NCBI RefSeq assembly: GCF_023507705.1
Contig: NZ_JALBGD010000004.1
Location: 331,587 to 395,586, forward strand
Direction: 5' to 3'
DNA: 64,000 bases
Source: Stappia sp. WLB 29
GTDB taxonomy: Bacteria > Pseudomonadota > Alphaproteobacteria > Rhizobiales > Stappiaceae
Position 1 is the stretch's first letter. Every line of letters starts with the position of its first letter. Positions 1-9,333 of this stretch are shown here, piece by piece. The notes under the pieces were generated by a model that saw only the letters and a list, made by a program, of their open reading frames with translations, ran no database searches and was not told the origin of the DNA. A program made the position numbers and the translations under genes.

Positions 1-422
1 GCCGTCAGCACGATCTCGATCAGGAGGCCCGAAACCATGGAATAGCCGCCGGGCGAATGCGCGCCGTAGCCGTTGGCCGCGAAGCCTCCGAGGTCCGCTC
101 CCGCCTTGCCGGAGGCAATGACATAGAGGATCGCCGCCGCCGCCACTGCGCCGGCAAGCTGGGCGAGGATATAGGGAAGGAGGCTGGTTGCCGGGAACCG
201 CCCCGCCACCACCAGCCCGACCGAGACGGCGGGATTGAAATGGCCGCCGGAGATGCCTCCGACCGCATAGGCCATGGTCAGCACGGTCAGGCCGAAGGCC
301 AGCGCCACACCGGCGAAGCCGATGCCGAGTTCGGGAAAACCGGCGGCAAGAACGGCACTGCCGCAACCGCCGAAGACAAGCCAGAACGTTCCGATGGCTT
401 CCGCCAAGAGTTTCTTTTGCAT
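1..422 (-). CDS. aqpZ: Aquaporin Z (MIP family), 3' end cut by window edge
   Basis: The first 140 residues of a major intrinsic protein are visible; the rest lies beyond the left edge. The protein starts [19 protein letters not shown], a typical first transmembrane helix of AqpZ. The first pore motif follows as GGHFNPAVS, which contains the NPA box that lines the water channel. Hydrophobic helices and small-residue packing around it fit the family. AqpZ passes water across the inner membrane and helps with osmotic adjustment. The start ATG is read from positions 422-420. The family assignment is firm. Water rather than glycerol selectivity is inferred from the AqpZ-like N-terminus, because the selectivity residues of the second half are not visible. 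Confidence 0.9.
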   Translation of the reverse strand, partial: MQKKLLAEAIGTFWLVFGGCGSAVLAAGFPELGIGFAGVALAFGLTVLTMAYAVGGISGGHFNPAVSVGLVVAGRFPATSLLPYILAQLAGAVAAAAILYVIASGKAGADLGGFAANGYGAHSPGGYSMVSGLLIEIVLT

Positions 423-582
423 TACGTTTTTACCCCCATGGGCAGTCAATCGATCATGCAAGGGGACACCGGGTAGGCGGCAAGTCAACTGGAAATTGCA
501 AGTGCGGCTGCGTCCAACGTATGCGGCAGGCGCGCGCGGGTGCCGCGGCCACCTCTTCCGCCGGGGCAAGGCCCGCCGAAAC

Positions 583-613
583 GAAAAAAGGCCCGGCGAA
601 CCGGACCTTTTTC
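583..613 (-). terminator. Rho-independent terminator after tRNA-Leu
   Basis: An inverted repeat (AAAAAGGcCCGG / CCGGaCCTTTTT with a CGAA tetraloop) is flanked by A-runs on the left and T-runs on the right, so it can act in both directions. It lies about 40 bases downstream of the leftward tRNA-Leu gene and is its probable terminator. Confidence 0.75.
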
Positions 614-650
614 GTGTGCCTCGGACCTATTGGCATGTCCGAGACGAATT

Positions 651-737
651 TGGTGCCCAGGAGAGGACTCGAACCTCCACGCCCTTTCGAGCGCTAGCAC
701 CTGAAGCTAGTGCGTCTACCAATTCCGCCACCTGGGC
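651..737 (-). tRNA. tRNA-Leu (anticodon CAG)
   Basis: Read on the minus strand, the 87-nt sequence begins GCCCAGGTGGCGGAATTGG and ends GTCCTCTCCTGGGCACCA. The 7-bp acceptor stem is perfect (GCCCAGG/CCTGGGC), followed by discriminator A and an encoded CCA. The anticodon loop TTCAGGT gives anticodon CAG for codon CUG. The long variable arm is characteristic of type II tRNA-Leu. Confidence 0.97.
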
Positions 738-748
738 TGTGAGGCGGG

Positions 749-777
749 CTTGTAAGGAACGCTTGCCGGCTTGTCAA
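749..777 (-). promoter_or_regulatory. Sigma-70 type promoter of tRNA-Leu
   Basis: On the minus strand a perfect -35 box TTGACA (777-772) is followed by a 17-base spacer and a -10-like TACAAG (754-749), 12 bases before the tRNA 5' end. This is a good match to a housekeeping promoter placed to start just at the tRNA. The remaining bases up to 1050 contain no further gene that I can recognise. Confidence 0.6.
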
Positions 778-1050
778 CGGGGGTTTTCGAAACCGTCTGC
801 GTATGTGCAAAACCGGCCTTCACAGATGCCGGTGCAAGGGCTATTGAGACCGGGCAGGCGGGTTTTTCGCAAACCTCTTGCCGTACGGCGCCGCGAATCG
901 GTGCGTCGCCGGCAGGATGCGGACCCGTCTCGAAAGATTCGCAATCCGGTGGTGCGACGGCCAGCGTAGACGCTGCACGGGCAAGGCATCCAACCGACAT
1001 CGGGGGCTTGCGCCCGCCGATACACAGATGGTCACAGAGGGAGCGACGTC

Positions 1051-2055
1051 ATGTCCGCGGCATCCGGTTCGAAGGCCCTGAACGGCAAGCTCGTCACCGT
1101 GTTCGGCGGGTCCGGCTTCATCGGCCGCCATGTGGTCCGGGCGCTGGCCCGGCGCGGCTATCGCGTCCGCGTGGCGGTGCGCCGTCCCGATCTTGCCGAA
1201 CATGTGCAGCCGCTCGGCGCCGTCGGCCAGATCATGCCGGTGCAGGCCAACCTGCGCCATCGCTGGTCGGTCGACCGGGCGGTGGTCGGCGCCGACGCGG
1301 TGGTCAATCTCGTCGGCATTCTCTATGAGGCCGGCGCCCAGACCTTCGACGCGGTGCAGTCCTTCGGCCCGCGCGCGGTCGCCGAGGCGGCGCGCGCCGC
1401 CGGCATCGACCGCGTGGTGCACCTGTCGGCCATCGGCGCCGATGCCGCATCGCCCGCCGCCTATGGCCGGTCCAAGGCGGCCGGCGAGCAGGCGGTGCTG
1501 GAAACGGTGCCGCAGGCGGTGATCCTGCGTCCTTCCATCGTCTTCGGTCCGGAGGACGATTTCTTCAATCGCTTCGCCTCCATGGCGCGCCTGTCGCCGG
1601 TGCTGCCCCTGGTCGGCGGCGGCGTGACGAAGTTCCAGCCGGTCTTCGTCGGCGACGTCGCCGAGATGGTGGCGCGCGCCGTCGACGGCGAGCTGGCGCC
1701 GGGCACCGTCTACGAGCTTGGAGGGCCGGAAGTGCTTTCGTTCCGCGAATGCCTGGAGACCATGCTCAAGGTGATTCGCCGCAACCGGGTGCTGGTGCCG
1801 CTGCCCTTCGGCCTTGCCCGCATCCAGGCGCGGTTCCTGCAGATGCTGCCCAAGCCCCTGCTGACGGTCGACCAGGTCGAGATGCTGAAGGTCGACAACG
1901 TGGTCTCGGCGCAGGCCGAAGCGGACGGGCGCACGCTCAAGGCGCTGGGCATCGAGCCGCGGACCCTTGCCGCGATCCTGCCGACCTATCTGGAGCGCTA
2001 CCGCGAGCACGGCCAGTACGACGCCAACCGCATGACGGCCGGCCCGGAAGTCTGA
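1051..2055 (+). CDS. NDUFA9-like NAD(P)-binding protein (extended SDR)
   Basis: A 334-residue NAD-dependent epimerase/dehydratase-like protein. The Rossmann dinucleotide motif VFGGSGFIGRHVV is at about residues 14-26, and a YGRSK active-site-like stretch is near 139-143. It resembles the complex I NDUFA9 subunit family, which in alphaproteobacteria is often encoded close to uppP, as here. In mitochondria NDUFA9 is an accessory subunit of NADH:ubiquinone oxidoreductase that binds NADPH. The bacterial relatives have no settled enzyme activity, so the exact role is unknown. It starts at an ATG after GAGGGAGCGACGTC. The next gene is convergent. Confidence 0.8.
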   Translation: MSAASGSKALNGKLVTVFGGSGFIGRHVVRALARRGYRVRVAVRRPDLAEHVQPLGAVGQIMPVQANLRHRWSVDRAVVGADAVVNLVGILYEAGAQTFDAVQSFGPRAVAEAARAAGIDRVVHLSAIGADAASPAAYGRSKAAGEQAVLETVPQAVILRPSIVFGPEDDFFNRFASMARLSPVLPLVGGGVTKFQPVFVGDVAEMVARAVDGELAPGTVYELGGPEVLSFRECLETMLKVIRRNRVLVPLPFGLARIQARFLQMLPKPLLTVDQVEMLKVDNVVSAQAEADGRTLKALGIEPRTLAAILPTYLERYREHGQYDANRMTAGPEV

Positions 2056-2136
2056 TCGCTCTCATTACGCAAAACGTCCACGAGCCGGAGCGGCAGACCG
2101 CCGCTCCGGCTCGTCGCGTTTTTGCCGGACCCTGCA

Positions 2137-2541
2137 TCAGTCGAGCCCGTGTCGCCACAGGCCGAAGTCCGAGCCGAGGCGGCGGATTCGCAGCCGCTCG
2201 CGGCGGCTCAGCCCGTCATCCGGCTCGTAGCCGAAATAGCCGCGCGACAGGCCGATATCGCGCAACCCCGCCTCGTCCAGCCGCTCCAGCGCTGCCTGGG
2301 TGCGCCGCGCCGAGCGCCAGCGCTGCCAGCGGGCGGCGAGGACCCGGGCCATCCGTACCAGCAAGAGTGCCGGCAAAAAACGCGGGGGCGTGGGAAAGTC
2401 GTACGGGTCTGCCGCCCTGTGCCCGCTCCTCGGCGTTGCCTTGCGGGCGGGGCGGCTCTCGACCGAAGCGGTCTTGATGGCCCCCGTCTTGATAACCCCC
2501 GTTTTGGTCGCTCCCGTCCTGTTCACGCGCATGTCGGTCAT
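2137..2541 (-). CDS. DUF1127 domain protein with repeated N-terminus
   Basis: A 134-residue, Arg-rich, soluble protein. The core RTQAALERLDEAGLRDIGLS (about residues 80-99) is the DUF1127 signature. DUF1127 is a short family common in alphaproteobacteria, some members of which act in phosphate/carbon metabolism and RNA turnover. DUF1127 proteins are often only 45-70 residues. This one carries an extra N-terminus with an imperfect five-residue repeat (TGATK, TGVIK, TGAIK), encoded by 15-base DNA repeats at about 2455-2515. A later internal start would give a more usual length, but no alternative start stands out. The function of the extension is unknown. Confidence 0.75.
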   Translation of the reverse strand: MTDMRVNRTGATKTGVIKTGAIKTASVESRPARKATPRSGHRAADPYDFPTPPRFLPALLLVRMARVLAARWQRWRSARRTQAALERLDEAGLRDIGLSRGYFGYEPDDGLSRRERLRIRRLGSDFGLWRHGLD

Positions 2542-2634
2542 GGCTGGCTCTCCTGTTGCCTGGCCGCGTTTCCGCGGCGCCCGTCGAGGGCGCTGCGTTG
2601 TGGAAAGCGGCGATGCGAAGCAGGATGGCAGTCC

Positions 2635-2660
2635 ATACCTGACACCAGCGCGTCAGGTAT
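2635..2660. promoter_or_regulatory. 9-bp inverted repeat upstream of WYL regulator (candidate operator)
   Basis: Perfect arms ATACCTGAC (2635-2643) and GTCAGGTAT (2652-2660) are separated by 8 bases, ending 46 bases before the regulator start. It is followed by a good ribosome-binding region (GGAGAAGAGAGCG) before the ATG at 2707. The size and position suit an operator for the adjacent HTH-WYL protein (autoregulation), but this is inference. Confidence 0.5.
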
Positions 2661-2706
2661 GTTCGGGCAGTGTTGGGGCAGGTGATTTTTTCCGGAGAAG
2701 AGAGCG

Positions 2707-3741
2707 ATGAACGCCATCGAACGGGCGCTCGGCATCCTGCTGCTGCTGACCGGCGGACAGCGCAGCGCGGTCGAACTGGCGGAGCGGTTCGGCGTCTCCG
2801 TGCGCACCATCTATCGCGATGTCGACCGGCTGCTGGCGCTGGGCATTCCGGTGGAGGCCGAACGCGGGGCCGAGGGCGGCTACCGGCTGGCGCGCGACTA
2901 CCTGCAGCCGCCGGTGGCGCTCACCCGCGGCGAGACGGCAGCGCTCCTGGTGGCACTGGCCCTGGTGCGGGGTCTGCGCGCGACGCCGCTCCTGTCGGAA
3001 CTGGATGCGGCCGAGGCGAAGCTGCTGGCCTCCCTGCCGCGCGCGGCGCGCGAGCTCTTCGCGCAAGGCGAGCGCATCGTCGGCATCGAGTGTCCGCCCG
3101 CCGACATCTTCCATCCCGAGCCGGACGGCACCGGCGAGGGCGATACGCAGCTTGCCGTCGACCGCTTCATGCAGGGGCTTCTCGTCTCAAAGCGCGTGCG
3201 CCTGACCCACGAGAACCCCTATCGCGGCCGCAGCGCCGACTACGACATGGAGCCGCACGGCATCCTGTTCGACCGCGATCGCTGGTACCTGTTCGGCCAT
3301 GATGTCGATCTGGGCTCGGAGCGGCTGATCCGCGCCGACCGGGTGCAGGCGATCGAGGTGTCCGGCTTCGCCTTCCGCCCGCGCGCCGCGCTCTCCGTGC
3401 AGAGCCAGATCGGCCGCGCCTGGCTGTCGCGCGCCATGCGCCGCTGGGAGGGCGAGGGGCGGGTCAGCCGCCTTCTCGTCACGCCCGAACAGGCGGCGCG
3501 CCTGCAGCGCGACTGGTATTACCGTCACGCGATCTTCGGGGTGCAGGACGAGGAGGCCGCGCAAAGCGCGGCGCAAGGCCTGCTGGAGGTGCGCATCCCC
3601 AGCACGGAGGCCGAAGTAATCCTGCCGCTGGTGCGCTGGCTGGGTCCGGGGGCGCGATTGCTCTCCCCGGACGGATTGCGCCGCCGGCTGGCGCACGAAC
3701 TGGCGGCGATGGCGGCCGCGGCCTCAGCCGAAGAGATATAG
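2707..3741 (+). CDS. YafY-type HTH-WYL transcriptional regulator
   Basis: A 344-residue regulator. Residues 1-60 form a winged helix ([20 protein letters not shown], a DeoR-like HTH). The middle and C-terminal parts carry the WYL sensor domain, with the line [12 protein letters not shown] near residues 191-202. WYL proteins respond to ligands, often nucleotides or nucleic acid, and many repress a neighbouring gene; the ligand here is unknown. Its last 18 bases overlap the end of the convergent uppP gene. The 9-bp inverted repeat just upstream is its likely own operator. No dedicated target gene is obvious beside it. Confidence 0.88.
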   Translation: MNAIERALGILLLLTGGQRSAVELAERFGVSVRTIYRDVDRLLALGIPVEAERGAEGGYRLARDYLQPPVALTRGETAALLVALALVRGLRATPLLSELDAAEAKLLASLPRAARELFAQGERIVGIECPPADIFHPEPDGTGEGDTQLAVDRFMQGLLVSKRVRLTHENPYRGRSADYDMEPHGILFDRDRWYLFGHDVDLGSERLIRADRVQAIEVSGFAFRPRAALSVQSQIGRAWLSRAMRRWEGEGRVSRLLVTPEQAARLQRDWYYRHAIFGVQDEEAAQSAAQGLLEVRIPSTEAEVILPLVRWLGPGARLLSPDGLRRRLAHELAAMAAAASAEEI

Positions 3742-4530
3742 GCCGGCGAACCCGGCCAGGCCGACGGCGATGCGCCACCAGGCGAAGGGCGCAAAACCGT
3801 GCCGGCTGACGAAGTCGAGCAGGCCGCGCACCACGAAGACGGCGGTGACGAAGGCGGCGATGAAGCCGACCGCGATGATGGTCACGTCGTCGACCGACAG
3901 GATGTTGCGGTTCTTGAAAAGGTCGTAGGCGAAGGCGCCGGCCATGGTCGGCATCGCCAGGAAGAACGAGAACTCGGCCGCCGAGCGCTTGTCGGTGCCC
4001 AGCAGCAGGGCCCCGGCGATGGTCGAGCCGGAGCGGGAAACGCCCGGCACCATGGCCAGCGTCTGGAAGAAGCCGATGGCCAGGCACAGCCACAGCGGAT
4101 AGTGCATCACGTCGTCGTAGCGTGGCGCCCGCTTCATCCGGTCGACGGCCAGCAGCGCGATGCCGCCCAGCACCAGCGTCGTGCAGATCAGCGCCGGCGA
4201 TTCGAACAGAACCGTCTTGATGAAGCCGTGGGCGAACACGCCGATCACCGCCGCCGGCAGGAAGGCGAGCAGGATGCCTGCGACGAAGCGGCGCGCCTGC
4301 GTCTCGTGCGGCAGCGCCATCGCGATGGTCCACAGGCGGTGGAAATAGACGGAGAGGATGGCGAGGATGGCGCCGAGCTGGATCAGCACCTCGAAGGTCT
4401 TGCCGGTGCTCTCGAATCCGATGAAATGTCCGAGCAGCAGGATATGCCCCGTCGAGGATACGGGAATGAACTCGGTCAGGCCCTCGACGAGGCCGAGGAT
4501 CAGCGCTCCGACGAGCGTCTCCGATTGCAT
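3724..4530 (-). CDS. uppP: Undecaprenyl-diphosphatase UppP (BacA family)
   Basis: A 268-residue, highly hydrophobic inner-membrane protein. UppP removes a phosphate from undecaprenyl diphosphate to recycle the lipid carrier for peptidoglycan and polysaccharide synthesis. The two family signatures are present: the N-terminal [17 protein letters not shown] and the central [12 protein letters not shown]. The start is the ATG at 4530-4528, preceding [11 protein letters not shown], which aligns with the family; a further upstream in-frame start would add a basic tail of 33 residues that the family lacks. The 3' end overlaps the convergent WYL regulator by 18 bases. Confidence 0.96.
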   Translation of the reverse strand: MQSETLVGALILGLVEGLTEFIPVSSTGHILLLGHFIGFESTGKTFEVLIQLGAILAILSVYFHRLWTIAMALPHETQARRFVAGILLAFLPAAVIGVFAHGFIKTVLFESPALICTTLVLGGIALLAVDRMKRAPRYDDVMHYPLWLCLAIGFFQTLAMVPGVSRSGSTIAGALLLGTDKRSAAEFSFFLAMPTMAGAFAYDLFKNRNILSVDDVTIIAVGFIAAFVTAVFVVRGLLDFVSRHGFAPFAWWRIAVGLAGFAGLYLFG

Positions 4531-4641
4531 GGGCTGGACTCTCCGGTTCCTTGCGGGAATTGCCGCGTTGTACGACGGCGTGGTGCGGCGTATACGGGGC
4601 CCCTGGCAACGGTGCCGCCCGCTCTGCACCGTTTGATTAAC

Positions 4642-4655
4642 CGTAACCGGTTACG
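4642..4655. promoter_or_regulatory. 14-bp perfect palindrome between uppP and the GST gene
   Basis: The sequence CGTAACCGGTTACG is a perfect palindrome placed 8 bases before the GST start codon, in the divergent uppP/GST intergenic region. Its symmetry and position suit a repressor binding site. I cannot name the regulator. Confidence 0.45.
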
Positions 4656-4663
4656 ATCCTCTT

Positions 4664-5356
4664 ATGCTGACGTTGTATCGCCATCCGTTCTCGCCCCAGT
4701 CGCGTTTCGTGCAGCTTGTGCTGGCCGAATATGGCGCAAAGGTGGAGTTCGTCACCGAGCGCCCCTGGGAGCGCCGTCGCGAGTTCCTGATGCTCAATCC
4801 GGCCGGATCCTTGCCGGTGCTGCGGGAAAACGACGGACCGCCCGTGTGCGGCGCCTTCGCCATCATGGAATATCTCGACGAGACGCGCGGCTATGCGGTC
4901 GGCGACCGCCGGCTGATGCCCGACCACCCGGACGCGCGGGCCGAGACCCGGCGGCTGGTCGACTGGGCTGTGAACAAGCTCGACAACGAGGTCGTCGGCC
5001 CTTTCGTGCGCGAGCGGATCTACAAGCAGGACATGCCGTCCTCGCAGGGCGGAGGATCGCCGGATTCTGCCGTCCTGCGCGCCGCACGCTCCAATATCGG
5101 CCACCATCTGCGCTATTTCGGCTATCTTGCCGCCTCGCGCAACTGGCTGGCGGGCGAGCGGCTGACCTTCGCCGATTTCGCCGTGGCGGCGGAGTTGTCT
5201 TGCGCCGATTACCTGGGTGAGGTGCCATGGGCGGAGGAGGAAAACGTCAAGGCGTGGTACGCCCGGATGAAGTCGCGTCCGAGCTTCCGTCCGCTGCTGG
5301 CGGAAAAGATGCTGGGCATGCCGCCGGCGTCGGTCTACGCCGACCTGGACTTCTGA
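4664..5356 (+). CDS. Glutathione S-transferase family protein
   Basis: A 230-residue soluble protein. The N-terminus [20 protein letters not shown] is a GST thioredoxin-like fold with a Ser-containing active-site loop. [27 protein letters not shown] follows the family pattern in which a cis-Pro and acidic/Ser residues bind glutathione. The C-terminal helical domain contains the N-capping motif LTFADFAVA. GSTs conjugate glutathione to electrophiles or act as reductases; the substrate is unknown. Its last 130 bases overlap the longest frame of queG, so the two are likely transcribed together. Confidence 0.9.
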   Translation: MLTLYRHPFSPQSRFVQLVLAEYGAKVEFVTERPWERRREFLMLNPAGSLPVLRENDGPPVCGAFAIMEYLDETRGYAVGDRRLMPDHPDARAETRRLVDWAVNKLDNEVVGPFVRERIYKQDMPSSQGGGSPDSAVLRAARSNIGHHLRYFGYLAASRNWLAGERLTFADFAVAAELSCADYLGEVPWAEEENVKAWYARMKSRPSFRPLLAEKMLGMPPASVYADLDF

Positions 5357-6534
5357 GCCCGCAACAGGCGGCCCGGCTGAAGGCTTCGCTTGCCGACAAG
5401 GCGCGGGCGCTGGGCTTCGACGACATGCGCGTCGCCCTCGCCGATGCCCCGCCCCGGACATCCGAAAATCTCGCTGGGTTCATTGCTGCGGGCCATCACG
5501 GCTCGATGGAGTGGATGGCCGAGACGGCGGAGCGCCGTGCAGCGCCCCAGGCCCTGTGGCCCGCCGCGCGCCGGGTGATCAGCCTGGCGCTCTCCTACGC
5601 GCCGGACGGCGATCCGCTGGCGACGCTCGGCGCGCGCGATCGGGCGACCATCTCCGTCTATGCACGCAACCGCGACTATCACGACATCGTCAAGGGCCGG
5701 CTCAAGGAGCTGGCGCAGCATCTTTTGGCCCAGGCCCGGCGCATGGGGCTGGGCGAGGGCGAGGTGAAGGTCTTCGTCGACACCGCCCCGGTGATGGAAA
5801 AGCCGCTCGCCCAGCAGGCGGGCCTCGGCTGGCAGGGCAAGCACACCAATCTCGTCTCGCGCCGTCTCGGCTCCTGGTTCTTCCTCGCCGAGATCTTCAC
5901 CGATCTGGAGCTGCCAGTCGACGAGGCGGAGGTCGACCATTGCGGCTCCTGTCGGGCGTGCCTTTCGGTCTGCCCGACGGACGCCTTTCCCGCGCCCTAC
6001 CGGCTCGATGCGCGCCGCTGCATCTCCTATCTCACCATCGAGAACAAGGGGCCGATCCCGCGCGCCTTCCGCGCTGCCATGGGCAACCGCATCTACGGCT
6101 GCGACGACTGCCTTGCCGCCTGTCCCTGGAACAAGTTCGCGGTCGAGGCGCACGAGGCACGGCTGATCGCCCGCGACGAGCTGCGCGCGCCCGCGCTCGC
6201 CGACCTGCTGCAGCTGGACGATGCGGCGTTCCGCGCGCTCTTTTCCGGCTCGCCGATCAAGCGCATCGGCCGCGACCGCTTCCTGCGCAACGTGCTGGTC
6301 GCCGCCGGCAATTCCGGCTCACAGGCGCTTGGCGCAAGGGTGACGCCGCTGCTCGCCGACGCCAGCCCGCTGGTGCGCGGCGCGGCCGTCTGGGCGGCCT
6401 CGCGCCTGCTGCCGCGCGCGACCTTTGCCGTCCTTGCCGCGGCCGCGCTGGAACACGAAGCGGACGAGGAGGTGCGCGGGGAGTGGCAGGCGGCCCTCGC
6501 CGCCGCCGAGGATGATCCGGCCGGGCCGGACTGA
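5227..6534 (+). CDS. queG: Epoxyqueuosine reductase QueG
   Basis: This enzyme catalyses the last step of queuosine synthesis, reducing epoxyqueuosine to queuosine in tRNA with a cobalamin and two [4Fe-4S] clusters. The first ferredoxin motif [12 protein letters not shown] gives Cys 239, 242, 245 and 249. The second set is [13 protein letters not shown] with Cys 292, 295 and 299. [14 protein letters not shown] near 182-195 is a family active-site segment. The C-terminus resembles HEAT-like helices. Family homology begins only at about residue 43 ([20 protein letters not shown]), and the only in-frame ATG is inside the GST gene. A GTG at 5254 or a rare CTG at 5353, overlapping the GST stop, are alternatives. 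The start is therefore uncertain but the gene is not. Confidence 0.93.
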   Translation: MGGGGKRQGVVRPDEVASELPSAAGGKDAGHAAGVGLRRPGLLSPQQAARLKASLADKARALGFDDMRVALADAPPRTSENLAGFIAAGHHGSMEWMAETAERRAAPQALWPAARRVISLALSYAPDGDPLATLGARDRATISVYARNRDYHDIVKGRLKELAQHLLAQARRMGLGEGEVKVFVDTAPVMEKPLAQQAGLGWQGKHTNLVSRRLGSWFFLAEIFTDLELPVDEAEVDHCGSCRACLSVCPTDAFPAPYRLDARRCISYLTIENKGPIPRAFRAAMGNRIYGCDDCLAACPWNKFAVEAHEARLIARDELRAPALADLLQLDDAAFRALFSGSPIKRIGRDRFLRNVLVAAGNSGSQALGARVTPLLADASPLVRGAAVWAASRLLPRATFAVLAAAALEHEADEEVRGEWQAALAAAEDDPAGPD

Positions 6535-6551
6535 GGTCAGACGGACCGAGG

Positions 6552-7316
6552 TCAGGCCAGCATGTGCCCGCCGTCGACCGGGATCGCCGCGCCGGTCATG
6601 AAGCGCGAGGCATCGCTCGCCAGCAGCAGGAACGGCCCGTCGAGGTCCTCGTAATGGCCGATGCGCCGCATCGGCACCTGGCGGATCATCGCCTTGCCGG
6701 CATCCGTGTCGAAATAGCCCTGGTTGATCTCGGTCTCGAAATAGCCCGGCTCCAGCGCGTTGACGCGTACGTTCAGCCGCGCGAATTCCAGCGCCAGCGC
6801 CCGCGTCATCTGCACGACGCCGGCCTTGGAGACCGCATAGCAGGCGGTGCCCATGCTCACCCGCTCGCCCAGGATCGAGGCGATGTTGACGATGTTGCCG
6901 GGCGTTCCCGTCTCGCGCCAGTGGCGGGCGGCGGAGATCGCCATCAGCCAGACGCCGCGCAGGTTCACCGACATCACCGCATCGAAATCCTCGGCCGTCT
7001 GGTCGACGGCGAGCCCGGCCCGGGCGATGCCGGCATTGTTGACGAGAATGTCGAGCCCGCCCAGCCTGGTCACGGCACCGGCAAGGCAGGCATGGATCGC
7101 CGCCCCGTCGCCGACATCGAGCGCCAGCGCCGCCGCCTTTGGTGCGCCGAGCCCGAGCAGTTCCTCCACCAGCGCCTCGAGCCGGTCCTGGCGCCGCGCC
7201 GCCACCACGATGGAGGCGCCGGCCCGCGCCGCAACCCGCGCGAAATGCGAGCCGAGCCCGCTCGAGGCGCCGGTGATCAGCATCCGTTTGCCGGACAGGT
7301 CCGCTGAAAGTGTCAT
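6552..7316 (-). CDS. SDR family NAD(P)-dependent oxidoreductase
   Basis: A 254-residue classical short-chain dehydrogenase. The cofactor-binding motif ITGASSGLG is at about residues 14-22, NNAG near 90-93, the catalytic Ser in NIASILGE near 143, and YAVSK near 156-160. It ends with the usual MTGAAIPVDGGHML. The start is the ATG at 7316-7314; an open frame further upstream has no family similarity. The substrate is unknown; relatives act on 3-oxoacyl, sugar or steroid-like alcohols. It is convergent with queG, separated by 17 bases. Confidence 0.9.
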   Translation of the reverse strand: MTLSADLSGKRMLITGASSGLGSHFARVAARAGASIVVAARRQDRLEALVEELLGLGAPKAAALALDVGDGAAIHACLAGAVTRLGGLDILVNNAGIARAGLAVDQTAEDFDAVMSVNLRGVWLMAISAARHWRETGTPGNIVNIASILGERVSMGTACYAVSKAGVVQMTRALALEFARLNVRVNALEPGYFETEINQGYFDTDAGKAMIRQVPMRRIGHYEDLDGPFLLLASDASRFMTGAAIPVDGGHMLA

Positions 7317-7520
7317 GATGTCCCCCGTGAGCGTGTTGCGCCGGAGCAGGGCATGCCTCCCGGGAAGGAGGCGCCGGTCCGGCAGGGTCGCGCGGGGCCG
7401 CAGGGCGCGGCCCGCAGGCGCGGGTGCGCGATCATGGCAGGCGGGGGCGCCGGGCGCCATGGCCGATTGGGTGAGCGCGGGCACGCATTGGCCTGCGGAC
7501 CGGGCCTCGGGCCCGCAGTG

Positions 7521-8021
7521 TTATCGCGTGAAAGCGGAAAAAGCCTGCACTACGCCCTCGTAGACGGCGCGTTTGAACGGGATGACGAGCCCGGGCAGTT
7601 CCTCCGCCCGCCGCCAGCGCCACTCGCAGAATTCCGGCTTGTGGCCGTCGGGCGGCGTCAGGATGTCGATCTCGCTCTCGTCGCCCTCGAAGCGGAAGGC
7701 GAACCACTTCTGCGTCTGCCCCTTGTAGCGCGCCTTGTGGCGCATCGGCACGATGTCGGCCGGATAGTCGTAGGAGAACCAGGACGGCGCCTCGGCGATC
7801 AGCGTGATCGAGCGGATCGCCGTCTCCTCGTAGAGCTCGCGGCGGGCAGCCGGCAGCGGGTCCTCGCCGGCATCGATGCCGCCCTGCGGCATCTGCCAGC
7901 AATAGTCGGGATCGACCCCGCCCTCGGGCGCGCGCTTGCCGGTCCACACCAGGCCGTCGGCATTGAGCAGCATCACGCCCACGCAGGGGCGATAGTCGGG
8001 CAGGGCGGCGGGGCTGAGCAC
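7521..8021 (-). CDS. rppH: RNA pyrophosphohydrolase RppH (Nudix)
   Basis: A 166-residue Nudix hydrolase that removes pyrophosphate from the 5' end of mRNA, starting RNase E dependent decay. The Nudix box GGIDAGEDPLPAARRELYEE lies at about residues 45-64, and RYKGQTQKWFAFRF is typical of RppH. The start is a GTG at 8021-8019: AAGGAG sits 9 bases upstream, and the next residues (LSPAALPDYRPCVGVMLLN) align with the family. An upstream ATG start would add a long tail overlapping the deacetylase gene. It is the last gene of the leftward envC-ctpA-deacetylase run. Confidence 0.93.
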   Translation of the reverse strand: MLSPAALPDYRPCVGVMLLNADGLVWTGKRAPEGGVDPDYCWQMPQGGIDAGEDPLPAARRELYEETAIRSITLIAEAPSWFSYDYPADIVPMRHKARYKGQTQKWFAFRFEGDESEIDILTPPDGHKPEFCEWRWRRAEELPGLVIPFKRAVYEGVVQAFSAFTR

Positions 8022-8077
8022 GCGGCAGGTCTCCTTGAGGCAAGTTGGTCGGAAAGGCCAGGTGGCGGCGGCGGCCG

Positions 8078-9262
8078 CTACTGGCCGGCGCGGTCGATGG
8101 AGGCGCTGATCGGAATGAGCTGCAGCCCGCGCTCTTCCAGGTCGCGCGACCACTTCGCCAGTTCCTCGATGGTCACGGGAAGCGCGCTGGCAACGCCGAC
8201 GGCGATGCCGCGCGCCCGCGCCGTGCCTTCCAGCTGCAGCAGCCGGGCGGTGATGTCCTTGGGCCGCGGCACGTCGTCGATGACGAGATCCGCATGGGAG
8301 AACGGGGTGCGCAGTCCGCTCGCCGTCGCCGTTGCGATGCTGCGCGAGGACGAGCCGTCGTCCACATACATCAGGCCGCGCCGGGTGACCTCGCCGAGCA
8401 GTTGCTGCAGCGAACTTTCCGAGGCGGTGAAGCGGGCGCCCATATAGTTCATCACCCCGACATAATTGGTGATTCGGCTGAGCAGCCACGACAGGCGGTC
8501 GCGCAGTTCGACCGGCGTGTTGCTGACCAGGAGCGTGTGCGGGCCCGGATCGTTGTCGGGATAGTCGAACGGCTCCATCGGCAGCTGCAGCAGCAATTCG
8601 TGGCCGGAGCGGCGGGCCTGCTGCATCCACCGGTCGATGCTGGAGCCGTAGGGGGCGAAGGCGAGGGTGATGTCGGGGGGCAGCCGGTCGATCGCCGCCT
8701 GGGTGCTGGTCTGCGACAGGCCGAGGCCGCCGACGATGATCGCGATCTTGGGGACGGAGGCGAAGGACTGGCCGACCGGGCGGGCATAGATGTCGAGCGG
8801 CCGCAATCCGTTGTCCGAGACGATTGGAAGCCGACCGTGCGGCCCGCTTTCGCTCACCCTCGCATCGGGGCGCTCGGACAGTCCCTGGCCGCTTGCCAGC
8901 GACGGCATGTCGTCTTCGGGCTGCGCTGCAAGGTCCTGCTCGCCCATCGGCTTGGGCTCGAAGCGCGGGCCCAGCGTCTCGTCGCGGCCGCCATCGGCCT
9001 GCGATCCCGGCTCGCCCTGCTCCGGCAGGGTCGGGCGGATTTCCACCACGCCGAAATCGCGGGCGGTCAGGCCGTCGAGGGAGCGCTCCAGGGGGATCGA
9101 GGCGGTGGGCTCGCCGCCGAGCGGATCGTCGACGATGCCGATCCACACCAGCGCGGTCAGGCCCAGCAGGGTGATCATGCCGGCGCCGATCAGCCCGAGC
9201 GGCAGGTTGAGATATTTCTTCTTGCTCAGCCCGAGGGGAGTCGAGAGGTCGTTTCCCGCCAT
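8078..9262 (-). CDS. Divergent polysaccharide deacetylase family protein
   Basis: A 394-residue protein anchored by one N-terminal membrane segment (about residues 18-36), followed by a low-complexity linker and a C-terminal domain related to NodB-like deacetylases (about 165-390). Recognisable pieces are IAIIVGGLGLSQTSTQAAI, the LPPDITLAFAPYG strand and a GVMNYMGARFT stretch. The usual Asp-His-His metal site is degenerate in this family, so catalysis is uncertain. In Hyphomicrobiales it regularly sits between ctpA and rppH, as here. With EnvC and the S41 peptidase it probably takes part in cell-envelope remodelling. Confidence 0.85.
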   Translation of the reverse strand: MAGNDLSTPLGLSKKKYLNLPLGLIGAGMITLLGLTALVWIGIVDDPLGGEPTASIPLERSLDGLTARDFGVVEIRPTLPEQGEPGSQADGGRDETLGPRFEPKPMGEQDLAAQPEDDMPSLASGQGLSERPDARVSESGPHGRLPIVSDNGLRPLDIYARPVGQSFASVPKIAIIVGGLGLSQTSTQAAIDRLPPDITLAFAPYGSSIDRWMQQARRSGHELLLQLPMEPFDYPDNDPGPHTLLVSNTPVELRDRLSWLLSRITNYVGVMNYMGARFTASESSLQQLLGEVTRRGLMYVDDGSSSRSIATATASGLRTPFSHADLVIDDVPRPKDITARLLQLEGTARARGIAVGVASALPVTIEELAKWSRDLEERGLQLIPISASIDRAGQ

Positions 9263-9333
9263 GGTGCCTCATCCGCTTTCAAGACGGGCGGCTGCGGGCT
9301 CCCCTCCCCAGGGCGCCCGCAGCCGGTCGTTGG

